DNA of 34,087 nt. It comes from Rhodobacter sp. GTDB taxonomy: Bacteria; Pseudomonadota; Alphaproteobacteria; Rhodobacterales; Rhodobacteraceae. The stretch lies in assembly GCA_020637595.1 (NCBI GenBank), contig JACKKE010000018.1, positions 1-34,087 on the forward strand, written 5' to 3'. Below are positions 7,769 to 15,779 of the stretch, in pieces (position 1 is the first letter of the stretch; each line of letters begins with the position of its first letter). The notes below the pieces were generated by a model. The model was not told the DNA's origin, made no database searches, and saw only the letters and a list, made by a program, of their open reading frames with translations. Made by a program: the position numbers and the translations under genes.

Positions 7769-8554
7769 ATGACGATCCGCAAACTTGCCCTTTCGGCCCT
7801 GACGGCCCTGTCGCTGGCCGCCACCCCCTCGGTGGCATCCGAGGCCGGGCACATCGAAGACTTCGCCTTCTCGTTCGAAGGGCCCTTTGGCACCTATGAC
7901 CGGGCGCAGCTGCAGCGCGGCCTGCAGGTCTACAACGAAGTCTGCTCGGCCTGCCACGGCCTGAACCTGGTCGCGTTCCGCAGCCTCACCGACGAAACCG
8001 GCCCCGCGCTGGAACCCGACGTGATGCGCGCCTTCGCGGCCCAGCACGAGGTCGAGGACGGTCAGGGCGGCTATCGCACCGCTGCCGGCCCCGACCACTT
8101 CGGCCACTCGTCGCTGGAAAACGCGCCGGACCTCAGCCTGATGGCCAAGGCCCGCGCCGGGTTCCACGGCCCCTATGGCCTCGGCATCAACCAGTTGATC
8201 CACGGCATGGGCGGCGCGGAATACATCGCCTCGTTCCTGCTGGGCTTCACCGGCGAGGAAACGGAACAGGGCGGCTCGGTCTTCTATGAGAACCGCGCCT
8301 TCGGCGGCAACGTCGCCATGCCCCCGATCCTGTCCGACGACCTGGTCGAATATTCGGACGGCACCCCCGCCACCGAAGAACAGATGGCCCAGGACGTCGC
8401 CGCGTTCCTGATGTGGGCCGCCGAGCCCAAGCTGCCGCAGCGCAAGATGTGGGGCTTTATCGGCGTGCTGTTCCTGACGCTGCTGGCCTCGCTGCTGTAT
8501 CTGACCAACAAGCGCCTCTGGGCGCCGGTCAAGGCCCAGGCCAAGCAGGGCTGA
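7769..8554 (+). CDS. petC: Cytochrome c1, with shortened loop
   Basis: This 261-residue protein has a cleavable signal peptide (about 1-22) and the haem-attachment site CSACH. The characteristic block HSSLENAPDLSLMAKARAGFHGPYG, the axial methionine in NVAMPPIL, and a C-terminal membrane anchor (GVLFLTLLASLLYLTNKRLW) follow. It passes electrons from the Rieske protein to periplasmic cytochrome c. The Rhodobacter protein is about 280-285 residues and has a disulfide-closed loop between the LTGF segment and the methionine ligand. Here that region is reduced to GEETEQGGSVFYENRAFGG and the only cysteines are the two haem ones. The start at 7769 has AAGGAAGAGA upstream. The gene is last in the operon, 22 bp after petB. 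Confidence 0.97.
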   Translation: MTIRKLALSALTALSLAATPSVASEAGHIEDFAFSFEGPFGTYDRAQLQRGLQVYNEVCSACHGLNLVAFRSLTDETGPALEPDVMRAFAAQHEVEDGQGGYRTAAGPDHFGHSSLENAPDLSLMAKARAGFHGPYGLGINQLIHGMGGAEYIASFLLGFTGEETEQGGSVFYENRAFGGNVAMPPILSDDLVEYSDGTPATEEQMAQDVAAFLMWAAEPKLPQRKMWGFIGVLFLTLLASLLYLTNKRLWAPVKAQAKQG

Positions 8555-8581
8555 TCCCCGCGATCCGCTCACAGACCCGTG

Positions 8582-8606
8582 AAACGCGCCCCGAGGGGCG
8601 CGTTTT
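8582..8606 (+). terminator. Intrinsic terminator of petABC
   Basis: AAACGCGCCCC and GGGGCGCGTTT form an 11-bp stem with a minimal loop, ending in a TTTT run, 27 bp after the petC stop. This is the clearest rho-independent terminator in the window. Confidence 0.9.
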
Positions 8607-8674
8607 GCATTGGCTAGGACTGGCCTCGGCCCCCGGGCTTGGCTAGGTTTTCCCCAGATCCGCCGGAGTCCCTG

Positions 8675-9220
8675 ATGTCCCAGTCGCCCCGTCCGTTCCA
8701 CCGCACCCTGGCGCTTGCCGCGCTGATGCTCGTCACCGCGCTGCCGGCGCAGGCGCAATGGCTGGCGGTCGGCCGATGGGGCACCGACGGCAGTTGGCGC
8801 TATGTCCAGCCCGGCACCTGGATGGTGCTGCAAGAGAACGGCGGCGAGGCCGTTTCGGTCAGCGCCGAGGCCGAGAACCACGATGGCCGTCTGGAATTCT
8901 GGTGCCGGCGCGAGGCGGCCGAAGGCGGGTTGGTCTTCGATTTCTACTTCGGTGACGCCCTGAACCGGCCCGAGGCCGAGAAGGAGCCCCAGATCGCAAC
9001 CCTGCAGATCGACGGGCAGACCTTTGACACGGCGCTGTCCTATGACCCCGAGGCGCGCAACTGGCACGACAGCGGCGCGCTGCGCCGCGAATTGCTCGAT
9101 GCCTTCAGCTGGGGCAGTTCGCTGGAACTGGTGAATGCCGCGGGCGATACCATCTCGCGGTTCCGGCTGAACAACAGCGGCAGCGCCCGCTCGGCGCTGC
9201 GCAACACCTGCGGGCTCTAG
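8675..9220 (+). CDS. Secreted protein of unknown function
   Basis: This 181-residue protein has a signal peptide at 1-28 (hydrophobic core LALAALMLVTALPAQAQ). The mature protein is rich in Trp, Glu and Gly, starts WLAVGRWGTDGSWRYVQPG, and ends FRLNNSGSARSALRNTCGL. It contains two cysteines, one near the middle (FWCRRE) and one near the end, which may form a disulfide. The terminal F-L-x-x-S-x-x-A-L-x-x-C pattern recurs in small exported proteins of Rhodobacteraceae (loosely IalB-like), but I cannot name a family. CCGGAG lies upstream of the ATG at 8675. Its stop codon shares the CTAG tetranucleotide with the stop of convergent thiQ. Confidence 0.75.
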   Translation: MSQSPRPFHRTLALAALMLVTALPAQAQWLAVGRWGTDGSWRYVQPGTWMVLQENGGEAVSVSAEAENHDGRLEFWCRREAAEGGLVFDFYFGDALNRPEAEKEPQIATLQIDGQTFDTALSYDPEARNWHDSGALRRELLDAFSWGSSLELVNAAGDTISRFRLNNSGSARSALRNTCGL

Positions 9221-9909
9221 CCCAGATACGCCGCCAGGGCTGGCGGTGGGTCACGCAGAAGCGCAGCGGTATCGGCGGGGGCCTCGGCCCTGCCATCCGC
9301 CACAAGGATGGTCTGCGGGCAGATCCTGAGCGCATCCGCCGGATCGTGCGAGATCATCAGCACCGTCGCCCCGTGGCGCCGCGCAATCTGGGCGACAAGG
9401 TCCAGCATCGCGTTTTTCAGGGCAGGTCCCAGCGCGGCAAAGGGCTCGTCCAGCAGGATCAACGGGCGGGCCCGCAGCAAGACCCGCGCCAGTGCCGCCC
9501 GGCTGATCTGCCCGCCCGAGAGGGTGGCAGGCTTGCGCCCACCCAGCCCCTCCAGCCCCGTCTCGGCCAGCGCCGTGGTCACCGCCGCGCGCTGCTCGGA
9601 CGTCAGCCGCAGCCCCGGGTCGATCCCCAGCGCGACATTGTCGAAGACACTGAGATGCGGCAGCAGGTTGTTGTCCTGAAACAGGATGCTGAGCGGCCGG
9701 CGCGCGGGTGGCAGTGTGTCGATGCGCGCGCCCTGCCATCGGATCTGGCCCGAGGCCAACGGCACCACGCCAGCCAGCGCCCCCAGAAGCGTCGATTTCC
9801 CTGCGCCCGAGGGACCGATCACCGCCACCCGCGCACCGGCCTCGACGCTCAGATCCGCGCTCAGGCGAAAGCCGTCCTGCGCGATCACCACCCCGTCAAG
9901 CGTCAGCAT
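9217..9909 (-). CDS. thiQ: Thiamine/TPP ABC transporter ATP-binding protein
   Basis: This 230-residue ABC ATPase has Walker A GPSGAGKST (32-40), Q-loop FQDNNLLPHL, signature LSGGQ (130-134), Walker B ILLDEPFAALGP, and H-loop MISHD. The QDNNLLPHLSVFDNV sequence and short length fit ThiQ, which powers import of thiamine, TMP and TPP through ThiP. The ATG at 9909 lies inside the last codons of thiP (14-bp overlap), so the two are translationally coupled. It is the last gene of the riboswitch-controlled thiBPQ operon and has no obvious terminator before the convergent secreted-protein gene. Confidence 0.93.
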   Translation of the reverse strand: MLTLDGVVIAQDGFRLSADLSVEAGARVAVIGPSGAGKSTLLGALAGVVPLASGQIRWQGARIDTLPPARRPLSILFQDNNLLPHLSVFDNVALGIDPGLRLTSEQRAAVTTALAETGLEGLGGRKPATLSGGQISRAALARVLLRARPLILLDEPFAALGPALKNAMLDLVAQIARRHGATVLMISHDPADALRICPQTILVADGRAEAPADTAALLRDPPPALAAYLG

Positions 9910-11446
9910 CGCGCCCCCCGACCAGCCGTTCCACCACCACGAATCCCGCCAGCGCCACGGCCAGCAGCAGCACCGCCGCCCCCGCCGCATCATCGGTGCG
10001 ATAGGCGCCCATCAGCCGCTGCAGCTGCATCGGCAGCGTCTCGCCGCCGGTCTGCGCGAACAACACGATGACCCCCAGATCGCCCAGCGACAAGGCCGCG
10101 CCCAGCCCCAGCGCGAACCCCGCCGGGCGGCGCAACCGTGGCCACAGGACCAACCGCCATTGCGCGCGCCTGTCCAGCCCCAGCACCTGCGCCAGCCGGC
10201 CGTAATCGGCCTGCGCGCGCCGTGCCGCCGGCAGGATCGCGCGCAGGGCAAAGGGCAGCGCCATCGCCGCGTTGACCAGCGCGGTGATCGGTAGCGCCAG
10301 CGCCGCCGGGTCGGCCAGCGGATGGATCACGATGAACAGCCCGGTGCCGATCACCAGGGGAGACGAGACCAGCGCCAGCGAGCCCGCGATCTCGGGCCAG
10401 CGGCGGGTCAGCGCGGCCAGCGTCAGGGCCAGCGCCATCGCTGCCAGCAGCAGGACGGATGCCCCCGCCACCAGAAGCGAGCGCCCCAGCGCCGCCCAGA
10501 CCGGGGCGGGCAGCCCCCACAGATGCGGCAGGCCCCGCGCCAGCACCGCCACCAGCGGCACCAGCAGGAACCCCGCCGCCAGCGCGATCGCGCCTGCGTC
10601 CAGCACCAGCTCCAACCCGCCGGGCGGTGGCGGCGCGGGGCGGTCGTGGCCGGTCGCGCGCATCTCGGGCAGGGTCGCGCGGGTCAGCAGGACCAGCGCC
10701 GCCAACCCAACCGCCGCCTGCACCCCGGCCAGCAGCGCCGCGCGACCCAGGTCGAATTCGAACCGGAACGCCTGATAGATCGCCAGTTCCAGCGTCGTCG
10801 CACGCGGGCCGCCGCCCAGCGTCAGCGCCACAGCAAAGGATGTCAGGCAGATCAGGAACACCACGCCCAGCGCCCCGGGCACCACGCGCGCCAGCATCGG
10901 CGCCTCGATATGGCGAAACCGGGCGCTTGCGTCGAAGCCCAGCGTGGCGGACAGGCGCAGATGCTCGGACGGCACGCGCGCCCAGCCCTGCAGGATCAGC
11001 CGCACGCTGAGCGGCAGGTTGAAGAACACATGCGCCAGAAGGATACCGTGCAGCCCATAGATGCTGACCGTGGGCAGACCGACCAGCCCCAGCGCATCGT
11101 TGACCCAGCCGTTGCGGCCAAAGACCGCCAGCAGGCCGCTGACCGCGACCAGCACCGGCAGGATGAAGGGCGCGCCCATCAGCACGATCAGCGCGCCGCG
11201 CCCGGGAAACCGCCGCCGGGCCAGCGCGCGGGCGACGGGGATCGCCAGCGCCACCGACAGCAGCGCCGACAGCGCCGCCTGCATCACCGTGAACCTGAGC
11301 GCCGACCAGTCGGCGGCGCTCAGCCCCCCGGCCCCGTCGGCGCGTCCGGCGACCGCCGCCAGAGCGCCAAAGTTCAGCGCCACCAACCCCGCCGCCACCA
11401 GGGCAGCGGGGCCGCGCGGCATCGCGGGTTCACTGGGCGAGCGCAT
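9896..11446 (-). CDS. thiP: Thiamine/TPP ABC transporter permease
   Basis: This 516-residue inner-membrane protein is built from two tandem permease units, each with about six transmembrane helices and an EAA-like coupling loop. The first such loop region is around EHLRLSATLGFDASARFRHIEAP, the second around ADYGRLAQVLGLDRRAQWRLVLWP. This fused double architecture is typical of ThiP and FbpB-type importers. Position between thiB and thiQ behind a TPP riboswitch makes thiamine the substrate. The start at 11446 overlaps the end of thiB by 17 bp; an internal ATG eight codons on is the alternative. The whole length is unusually rich in Ala and Leu, normal for such membrane proteins at this GC level. 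Confidence 0.93.
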   Translation of the reverse strand: MRSPSEPAMPRGPAALVAAGLVALNFGALAAVAGRADGAGGLSAADWSALRFTVMQAALSALLSVALAIPVARALARRRFPGRGALIVLMGAPFILPVLVAVSGLLAVFGRNGWVNDALGLVGLPTVSIYGLHGILLAHVFFNLPLSVRLILQGWARVPSEHLRLSATLGFDASARFRHIEAPMLARVVPGALGVVFLICLTSFAVALTLGGGPRATTLELAIYQAFRFEFDLGRAALLAGVQAAVGLAALVLLTRATLPEMRATGHDRPAPPPPGGLELVLDAGAIALAAGFLLVPLVAVLARGLPHLWGLPAPVWAALGRSLLVAGASVLLLAAMALALTLAALTRRWPEIAGSLALVSSPLVIGTGLFIVIHPLADPAALALPITALVNAAMALPFALRAILPAARRAQADYGRLAQVLGLDRRAQWRLVLWPRLRRPAGFALGLGAALSLGDLGVIVLFAQTGGETLPMQLQRLMGAYRTDDAAGAAVLLLAVALAGFVVVERLVGGRDADA

Positions 11447-12419
11447 CCCGCCACTCGGTCAGCGCGCTCTCGCGGATCGCCGCGGCCTCGTCGGCGCTGA
11501 ACAGCAGCGAAACCTCGGGGCGCAGCAGGGTTTCATACCCCGCCGGCAGGCCCTCGGCCGGGGTCACGGCGGGATACATCCAGTTGGTGGTGGGGATCAC
11601 CGACTGGAAGGCGTCCGACACCATGAACGCCAGGAACTGCCGTGCCAGGTCGGGCTGGGTGCTGCTGGCCAGCATGCCCGCCACCTCGACCTGCAGGTAA
11701 TGCCCCTCGGCAAAGGCGGCGGCGGCCTTGGTGTCGTCCTGTTCGGCGATCAGGTGATAGGCGGGCGAGGTGGTATAGGACAGGACCATGTCGGCCTCGC
11801 CATCGAGGAACAGGCCATAGGCCTCGGACCAGCCCGGCGTCACGGTCAGGATGCGCGGTGCCAGCGCCTGCCAGATCGCCGGGGCCTCATCGCCATAGGC
11901 GGCCTTGACCCACATCAGCAGGCCCAGCCCCGGCGTGGACGAGCGCGGATCCTCGATCACCACGCTCAGATCGCTGTCGGCCAGCTCGCGGAACGAGGCG
12001 GGCGGGGTCGGCGTGCGGGTGCGGTCATAGACGAAGGCGAACCACCCCCAGTCAAAGGGCAGGAACAGCGGATCGTCCCAGGCGACCGGCAGATCCAGCA
12101 CCGGGGTCAGCCCGTGCGGCGCGAACAGGCCCGAACCCGCAGCCGATGCCGTCAGGTTGGTGTCGAGCCCCAGCACCAGGTCGAAATCCGCACGCTCGCC
12201 GGTCAGCATCAGCCGCGCCAGCATCGCCGCACCGTCACCGGCGCTCTCGAACACCAGATCGCAGCCGCATTGCGCCTCAAAGGCCGCCTCGACCGCCGGG
12301 CCGGGCCCCCAGTCCGAGACGAAGCTGTCATAGGTAAGCACCCGCAGTTGGGGCGTTTGTGCCAAGGCCGCCAGCGTCGAAGCGCCAAGCAGTCCCGCGG
12401 CAAGGAAAGGAACCTTCAT
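11430..12419 (-). CDS. thiB: Thiamine-binding periplasmic protein
   Basis: This 329-residue solute-binding protein has a signal peptide ending about residue 20 (TLAALAQ). The mature N-terminus, LRVLTYDSFVSDWGPGPAVEAAFE, is the usual ThiB opening. DLVLGLDTN, FDWGWFAFVYD and LSYTTSPAYH are family-typical binding-cleft segments. It captures thiamine, TMP or TPP in the periplasm and hands it to ThiPQ. ATG at 12419 is preceded by GGAGGATGAC, a strong ribosome site. The TPP riboswitch ends about 50 bases upstream, so control is likely by translation initiation or by a decision in that short linker. Confidence 0.95.
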   Translation of the reverse strand: MKVPFLAAGLLGASTLAALAQTPQLRVLTYDSFVSDWGPGPAVEAAFEAQCGCDLVFESAGDGAAMLARLMLTGERADFDLVLGLDTNLTASAAGSGLFAPHGLTPVLDLPVAWDDPLFLPFDWGWFAFVYDRTRTPTPPASFRELADSDLSVVIEDPRSSTPGLGLLMWVKAAYGDEAPAIWQALAPRILTVTPGWSEAYGLFLDGEADMVLSYTTSPAYHLIAEQDDTKAAAAFAEGHYLQVEVAGMLASSTQPDLARQFLAFMVSDAFQSVIPTTNWMYPAVTPAEGLPAGYETLLRPEVSLLFSADEAAAIRESALTEWRDALAQ

Positions 12420-12469
12420 GTCATCCTCCATTGCGACGGGCGGGGTCGGGGTGGAGGACAATCCTGTCA

Positions 12470-12560
12470 CCTTCCCTCCGCCGGTCCTAACCGGTTCAGG
12501 TTCAACGGGTTCGCGGGCAGGCCGCATCTCAGCCCGGTCGAAACCGGGCACCCCGAGGTG
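12470..12560 (-). promoter_or_regulatory. TPP riboswitch (THI element)
   Basis: Read on the minus strand, the leader of thiB contains, in order, CTCGGGGTGCCCGG, CCGGGCTGAGATGCGG (CTGAGA at 12532-12527), ACCCGTTGAACCTGAACC (12510-12493), GGTTAGGACCGG and GGAGGGA. These are the conserved pyrimidine-sensor and pyrophosphate-sensor arms of the thi-box aptamer. The downstream genes are thiBPQ, the expected target. TPP binding would lower expression of the importer. No downstream terminator hairpin with a T-run is evident, so translational control is favoured. Confidence 0.97.
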
Positions 12561-12630
12561 CGCGACAAGATAGCCCTTTGCAGCGCCGCCGCAAGGGGGC
12601 AGGATGGGGGCCTGTGACGGAGGAGGTTCC

Positions 12631-12951
12631 ATGCCCATCGACATCACGCCGAACTTCAGCGGCCAGACCGTGATTTCCACCTTCGAGATGACACCCGGGA
12701 CGTGCTCGGACGTGCTCGAGGCGCTGACCGATGCCTATGACAAGGTGATCCGCCATCAGCCCGGCTTTCTCGGCGGTGCGATCCACGTCAACGACGCGCA
12801 GACCCGAATCGCCAGCTATTCGCGCTGGGAAAGGCGTCAGGACTTCCAGGCGATGCTGCGCACCCCCGAAATGCGCGAACGCAACCGCGCCATCGCTGCG
12901 CTCTGTGCCCGGTTCGAGCCGGTGATGTATGAGGTGACCGCCGTCTTCTGA
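12631..12951 (+). CDS. Antibiotic biosynthesis monooxygenase (ABM) domain protein
   Basis: This 106-residue protein has a single dimeric ferredoxin-like alpha/beta barrel of the ABM superfamily. It shows TVISTFEMTPGTCSDVLEALTDAY as strand plus helix, QPGFLGGAIHVN as the central motif, and ASYSRWERRQDFQAML as the conserved W-containing strand and helix. Family members include cofactor-independent quinone-forming monooxygenases and haem-degrading enzymes, and many have no known activity. The ATG at 12631 has a perfect AGGAGG eight bases upstream. It is divergent from thiB; its 5' region faces the riboswitch region across a short gap, so its promoter must lie within about 12560-12620. Confidence 0.8.
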   Translation: MPIDITPNFSGQTVISTFEMTPGTCSDVLEALTDAYDKVIRHQPGFLGGAIHVNDAQTRIASYSRWERRQDFQAMLRTPEMRERNRAIAALCARFEPVMYEVTAVF

Positions 12952-13026
12952 TCCCGGGCATGCGCCCGAATATTCAGCCCCCGGCCTGTGACCGGCCCGG
13001 CGGGCACCCACTCAAGGAAAGACCCG

Positions 13027-13560
13027 ATGACCCCACTCCGTGCCGGCCTGATGGCCGCCGTCCTCTCCGGACTGACCGCCGCGGCCCCGGCCCTTGCCCA
13101 GGATCTCACCGCCTATGAGCAGGCCGAGCAGGCCCTGATCGCCGTCTGGGACCAGATGCCGCTGAATTTCCGAACGGCCACTTTCGTATCCGGAGAGGCC
13201 GAGGGCTATGGCCTCTTTACCGAACGCGAAACCGCAGTCTTTGCGCCGAACGAGCCGATCGTCGTCTATGCCGAGCCGATGGGCTATGGCTGGCAGGTAA
13301 ACGACGACGGCACCTATTCCTTTGGCCTGGTGGTCGACATCGTGCTGCGGGACGGCGCCGGGGCGGTGGTCGGCAGCCAGGAGAATTTCCAGCGATACAC
13401 CGTCACCAGCCGCGCCCAGAACCGCGAGTTCTTCATCACCCTGACGCTGAACCTGACCGGCGCACCGGCCGGCGATTATTCGGTGGAATACATCGTCCAC
13501 GACATCGCTTCGGCCGAACAGGCGACCATCGCCCTGCCCTTCTCGATCGCAGCCCAGTAA
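13027..13560 (+). CDS. Secreted protein of unknown function
   Basis: This 177-residue protein has a signal peptide at 1-25 (AVLSGLTAAAPALAQ). The mature domain is beta-rich and cysteine-free, with a central segment VVYAEPMGYGWQVNDDGTYSFGLVVDIVLRD. It ends in a regular strand pattern, YSVEYIVHDIASAEQATIALPFSI, which suggests an immunoglobulin- or CARDB-like sandwich. I do not recognise a named family. AAGGAAAG precedes the ATG. The crotonase gene follows 64 bp downstream on the same strand, but no functional link is evident. Confidence 0.75.
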   Translation: MTPLRAGLMAAVLSGLTAAAPALAQDLTAYEQAEQALIAVWDQMPLNFRTATFVSGEAEGYGLFTERETAVFAPNEPIVVYAEPMGYGWQVNDDGTYSFGLVVDIVLRDGAGAVVGSQENFQRYTVTSRAQNREFFITLTLNLTGAPAGDYSVEYIVHDIASAEQATIALPFSIAAQ

Positions 13561-13624
13561 CCGATACACCGTGACCCTGCGGCTGGGCCGGGCACCCTGC
13601 CCGCACGCAATGCAGGAGGGGAGG

Positions 13625-14488
13625 ATGTCCAAGGTTCTCTATGAAACGGACGGCCGGATCGCGCGGATCACGCTGAACCGGCCCGAGGTGATGAATGCCA
13701 TCGACGACGAGGTGCCAGTGCTTCTGGCCGAGGCGGTGGCGCGGGCCGATGCCGATCCGGCGGTGCATGTGATGGTGCTGTCGGGCGCGGGGCGCGCGTT
13801 CTGTGCGGGCTACGACCTGACCTATTATGCGCAGGCCGCCGGCGGCAAGGGCGCCGAGGCAACCCAGCCGATGCCCTGGGATCCGATCAAGGACTATGCC
13901 TTCATGTGGCGCAACACCCAGGCCTTCATGGCCACCTGGAAGGCGCTGAAGCCGGTGATCTGCAAGGTGCACGGCTTTGCCGTCGCCGGGGGCTCGGACA
14001 TCGCGCTGTGCTGCGATCTGGTGGTGATGGGGGAAACCGCCGAAATCGGCTATATGCCGGCGCGGGTCTGGGGCTGCCCGACAACGGCGATGTGGGTCTA
14101 CCGGCTGGGGGCGGAACGCGCCAAGCGCATGCTGTTCACCGGCGACAAGATCACCGGCCGCGAGGCCGAGGCGATGGGGCTGGTGCTGAAGGCGGTGCCC
14201 GATGACCAACTCGACGACGAGGTCGAGGCGCTGGCGGCGCGGATGGCCTCGGTGCCGGTCAACCAGCTGGCGATGCAGAAGATGGTGATCAACCAGGCGA
14301 TCGAGGCGATGGGGGTGATGAACACCCAGCGGCTGGCGACGCTGTTCGACGGCATCACCCGCCATTCCCCCGAGGGACTGCATTTCAAGGAGCGCGCCGA
14401 GGCGGTTGGCTGGAAACAGGCGGTGAGCGACCGCGACAGTGGCAGCTGGGACTGGACCGCCAACGGCCCCTGGCCGGGGAACCGGTGA
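13625..14488 (+). CDS. Crotonase-family (enoyl-CoA hydratase/isomerase-like) protein with altered catalytic residues
   Basis: This 287-residue crotonase fold has the first oxyanion-hole segment AGRAFCAGYDL (55-65) and the second, HGFAVAGGSDIALCCD (116-131). Compared with rat enoyl-CoA hydratase, the two catalytic glutamates are not kept. The E144 position is Asp125 in GGSDIA, and the E164 position in the P-E-x-x-x-G motif is Ala146 (PARVWG). The fold and CoA binding are well supported, but simple hydration is doubtful. An isomerase, hydrolase or other crotonase activity is possible. The C-terminus carries a Trp-rich extension (GSWDWTANGPWPGNR). GGAGGGGAGG precedes the ATG. The neighbours do not form a beta-oxidation operon. 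Confidence 0.85.
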   Translation: MSKVLYETDGRIARITLNRPEVMNAIDDEVPVLLAEAVARADADPAVHVMVLSGAGRAFCAGYDLTYYAQAAGGKGAEATQPMPWDPIKDYAFMWRNTQAFMATWKALKPVICKVHGFAVAGGSDIALCCDLVVMGETAEIGYMPARVWGCPTTAMWVYRLGAERAKRMLFTGDKITGREAEAMGLVLKAVPDDQLDDEVEALAARMASVPVNQLAMQKMVINQAIEAMGVMNTQRLATLFDGITRHSPEGLHFKERAEAVGWKQAVSDRDSGSWDWTANGPWPGNR

Positions 14489-14583
14489 CGGAGGCGGCGC
14501 TCGGGCCTGAAGGCCCTCGCGCCGCAACCCGGTGCAGTCCGCGCGCCGAAGTGCCGGCCCCAGCGACTCTGGCCAGGACAGCG

Positions 14584-14607
14584 TGCGTATTTGCCGCAAG
14601 ATGAAAG
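14584..14607. repeat. Partial inverted copy of the intergenic repeat
   Basis: GTATTTGCCGCAAGATGAAA reads, on the other strand, CATCTTGCGGCAAATAC, matching the core of the elements at 2611 and 17056. The CCCGGGG part is absent. It lies in the 180-bp gap between the crotonase gene and aroC. Confidence 0.4.
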
Positions 14608-14668
14608 CAGAAGGGCTTGAGCGGGCGGCGGGCGGCGGCTAGACGGGGGCCAATCGAGAGGGGCGCCC

Positions 14669-15775
14669 ATGTCGTATAACAGCTTCGGCCATCTGTTCCG
14701 CGTCACCACCTGGGGCGAAAGCCACGGGCCCGCGCTGGGCGCGACCGTCGACGGCTGCCCCCCGGGGGTCGCCCTGACCGAGGCCGACATCCAGCCCTGG
14801 CTGGACAAGCGCAAGCCCGGGCAGAACCGCTTTACCACCCAGCGGCGCGAGGAGGACGCGGTCGAGATCCTGTCGGGCGTCTATGAGGGGCTGACCACCG
14901 GCACGCCGATCCAGCTGATGATCCGCAACACCGACCAGCGATCAAAGGATTACGGCGAGATCGCCAGAACCTTCCGCCCCGGCCATGCCGACATCACCTA
15001 TTGGCAGAAATACGGCATCCGTGATCCGCGTGGCGGCGGGCGCTCCTCGGCGCGCGAGACGGCGGCGCGGGTGGCCGCGGCGGGCGTCGCGCGGCAGGTG
15101 CTGGCGGCGCTGGTGCCGGACCTGACGATCACCGGTTACATGGTGCAGATGGGTCCGCGCGCGATCGACCGGGCACGGTTCGACTGGGAGCAGATCGGCC
15201 AGAACCCGTTCTGGAGCCCGGATGCGGCGACCGCCGAGCTTTGGGCCGGCGATCTGGATGCGCTGCGCAAGGACGGCAATTCGGTGGGCGCGGTGGTCGA
15301 GGTGGTGGCGCGCGGCGTCCCGGCGGGCTTGGGCGCGCCGATCTATGCCAAGCTCGACAGCGAGCTGGCGGCGGCGATGATGACGATCAACGCGGTCAAG
15401 GGCGTCGAGATCGGCGCCGGCATGGGGGCTGCGGCGCTGACCGGGGTCGAAAATGCCGACGAGATCTTCATCGGTAACGATGGCGCGCCGATCTACAGCA
15501 GCAACCACGCGGGCGGCATCCTGGGCGGGATCTCGACCGGGCAGGATGTCGTGGTGCGCTTTGCGGTCAAGCCGACCTCGTCGATCCTGACGCCGCGCCA
15601 GTCGGTGACCATCGACGGCCAGCCGATCGAGGTCGTCACCAAGGGCCGCCACGACCCCTGCGTCGGCATCCGCGCCGTGCCGGTGGGCGAGGCGATGATG
15701 GCCTGCGTGCTGCTCGACCAGCTTTTGCTGCACCGCGCCCAGATCGGTGAAGGGCCGCGCGGCCGCATCGGCTGA
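14669..15775 (+). CDS. aroC: Chorismate synthase
   Basis: This 368-residue enzyme converts 5-enolpyruvylshikimate-3-phosphate to chorismate, the last shared step of aromatic amino acid, folate and quinone synthesis, using reduced FMN. The three family signatures are present: GESHGPALGATVDGCPPG near the N-terminus, GGGRSSARETAARVAAAGVA near the middle, and a C-terminal RHDPCVGIRAVPVGEAMMA. Length is standard. GAGAGGGGCGCCC precedes the ATG. Only four bases separate its stop from the stop of the convergent Nudix gene, and no terminator is visible. Confidence 0.97.
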   Translation: MSYNSFGHLFRVTTWGESHGPALGATVDGCPPGVALTEADIQPWLDKRKPGQNRFTTQRREEDAVEILSGVYEGLTTGTPIQLMIRNTDQRSKDYGEIARTFRPGHADITYWQKYGIRDPRGGGRSSARETAARVAAAGVARQVLAALVPDLTITGYMVQMGPRAIDRARFDWEQIGQNPFWSPDAATAELWAGDLDALRKDGNSVGAVVEVVARGVPAGLGAPIYAKLDSELAAAMMTINAVKGVEIGAGMGAAALTGVENADEIFIGNDGAPIYSSNHAGGILGGISTGQDVVVRFAVKPTSSILTPRQSVTIDGQPIEVVTKGRHDPCVGIRAVPVGEAMMACVLLDQLLLHRAQIGEGPRGRIG

Positions 15776-15779
15776 GCCC

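Noticed and set aside
5623..7893. A 756-codon open frame on the minus strand opposite petABC
   Set aside because: Its translation is Arg/Asp/Gln/Val-rich without any domain, and the plus strand encodes unmistakable Rieske, cytochrome b and cytochrome c1. It is a GC-bias shadow.
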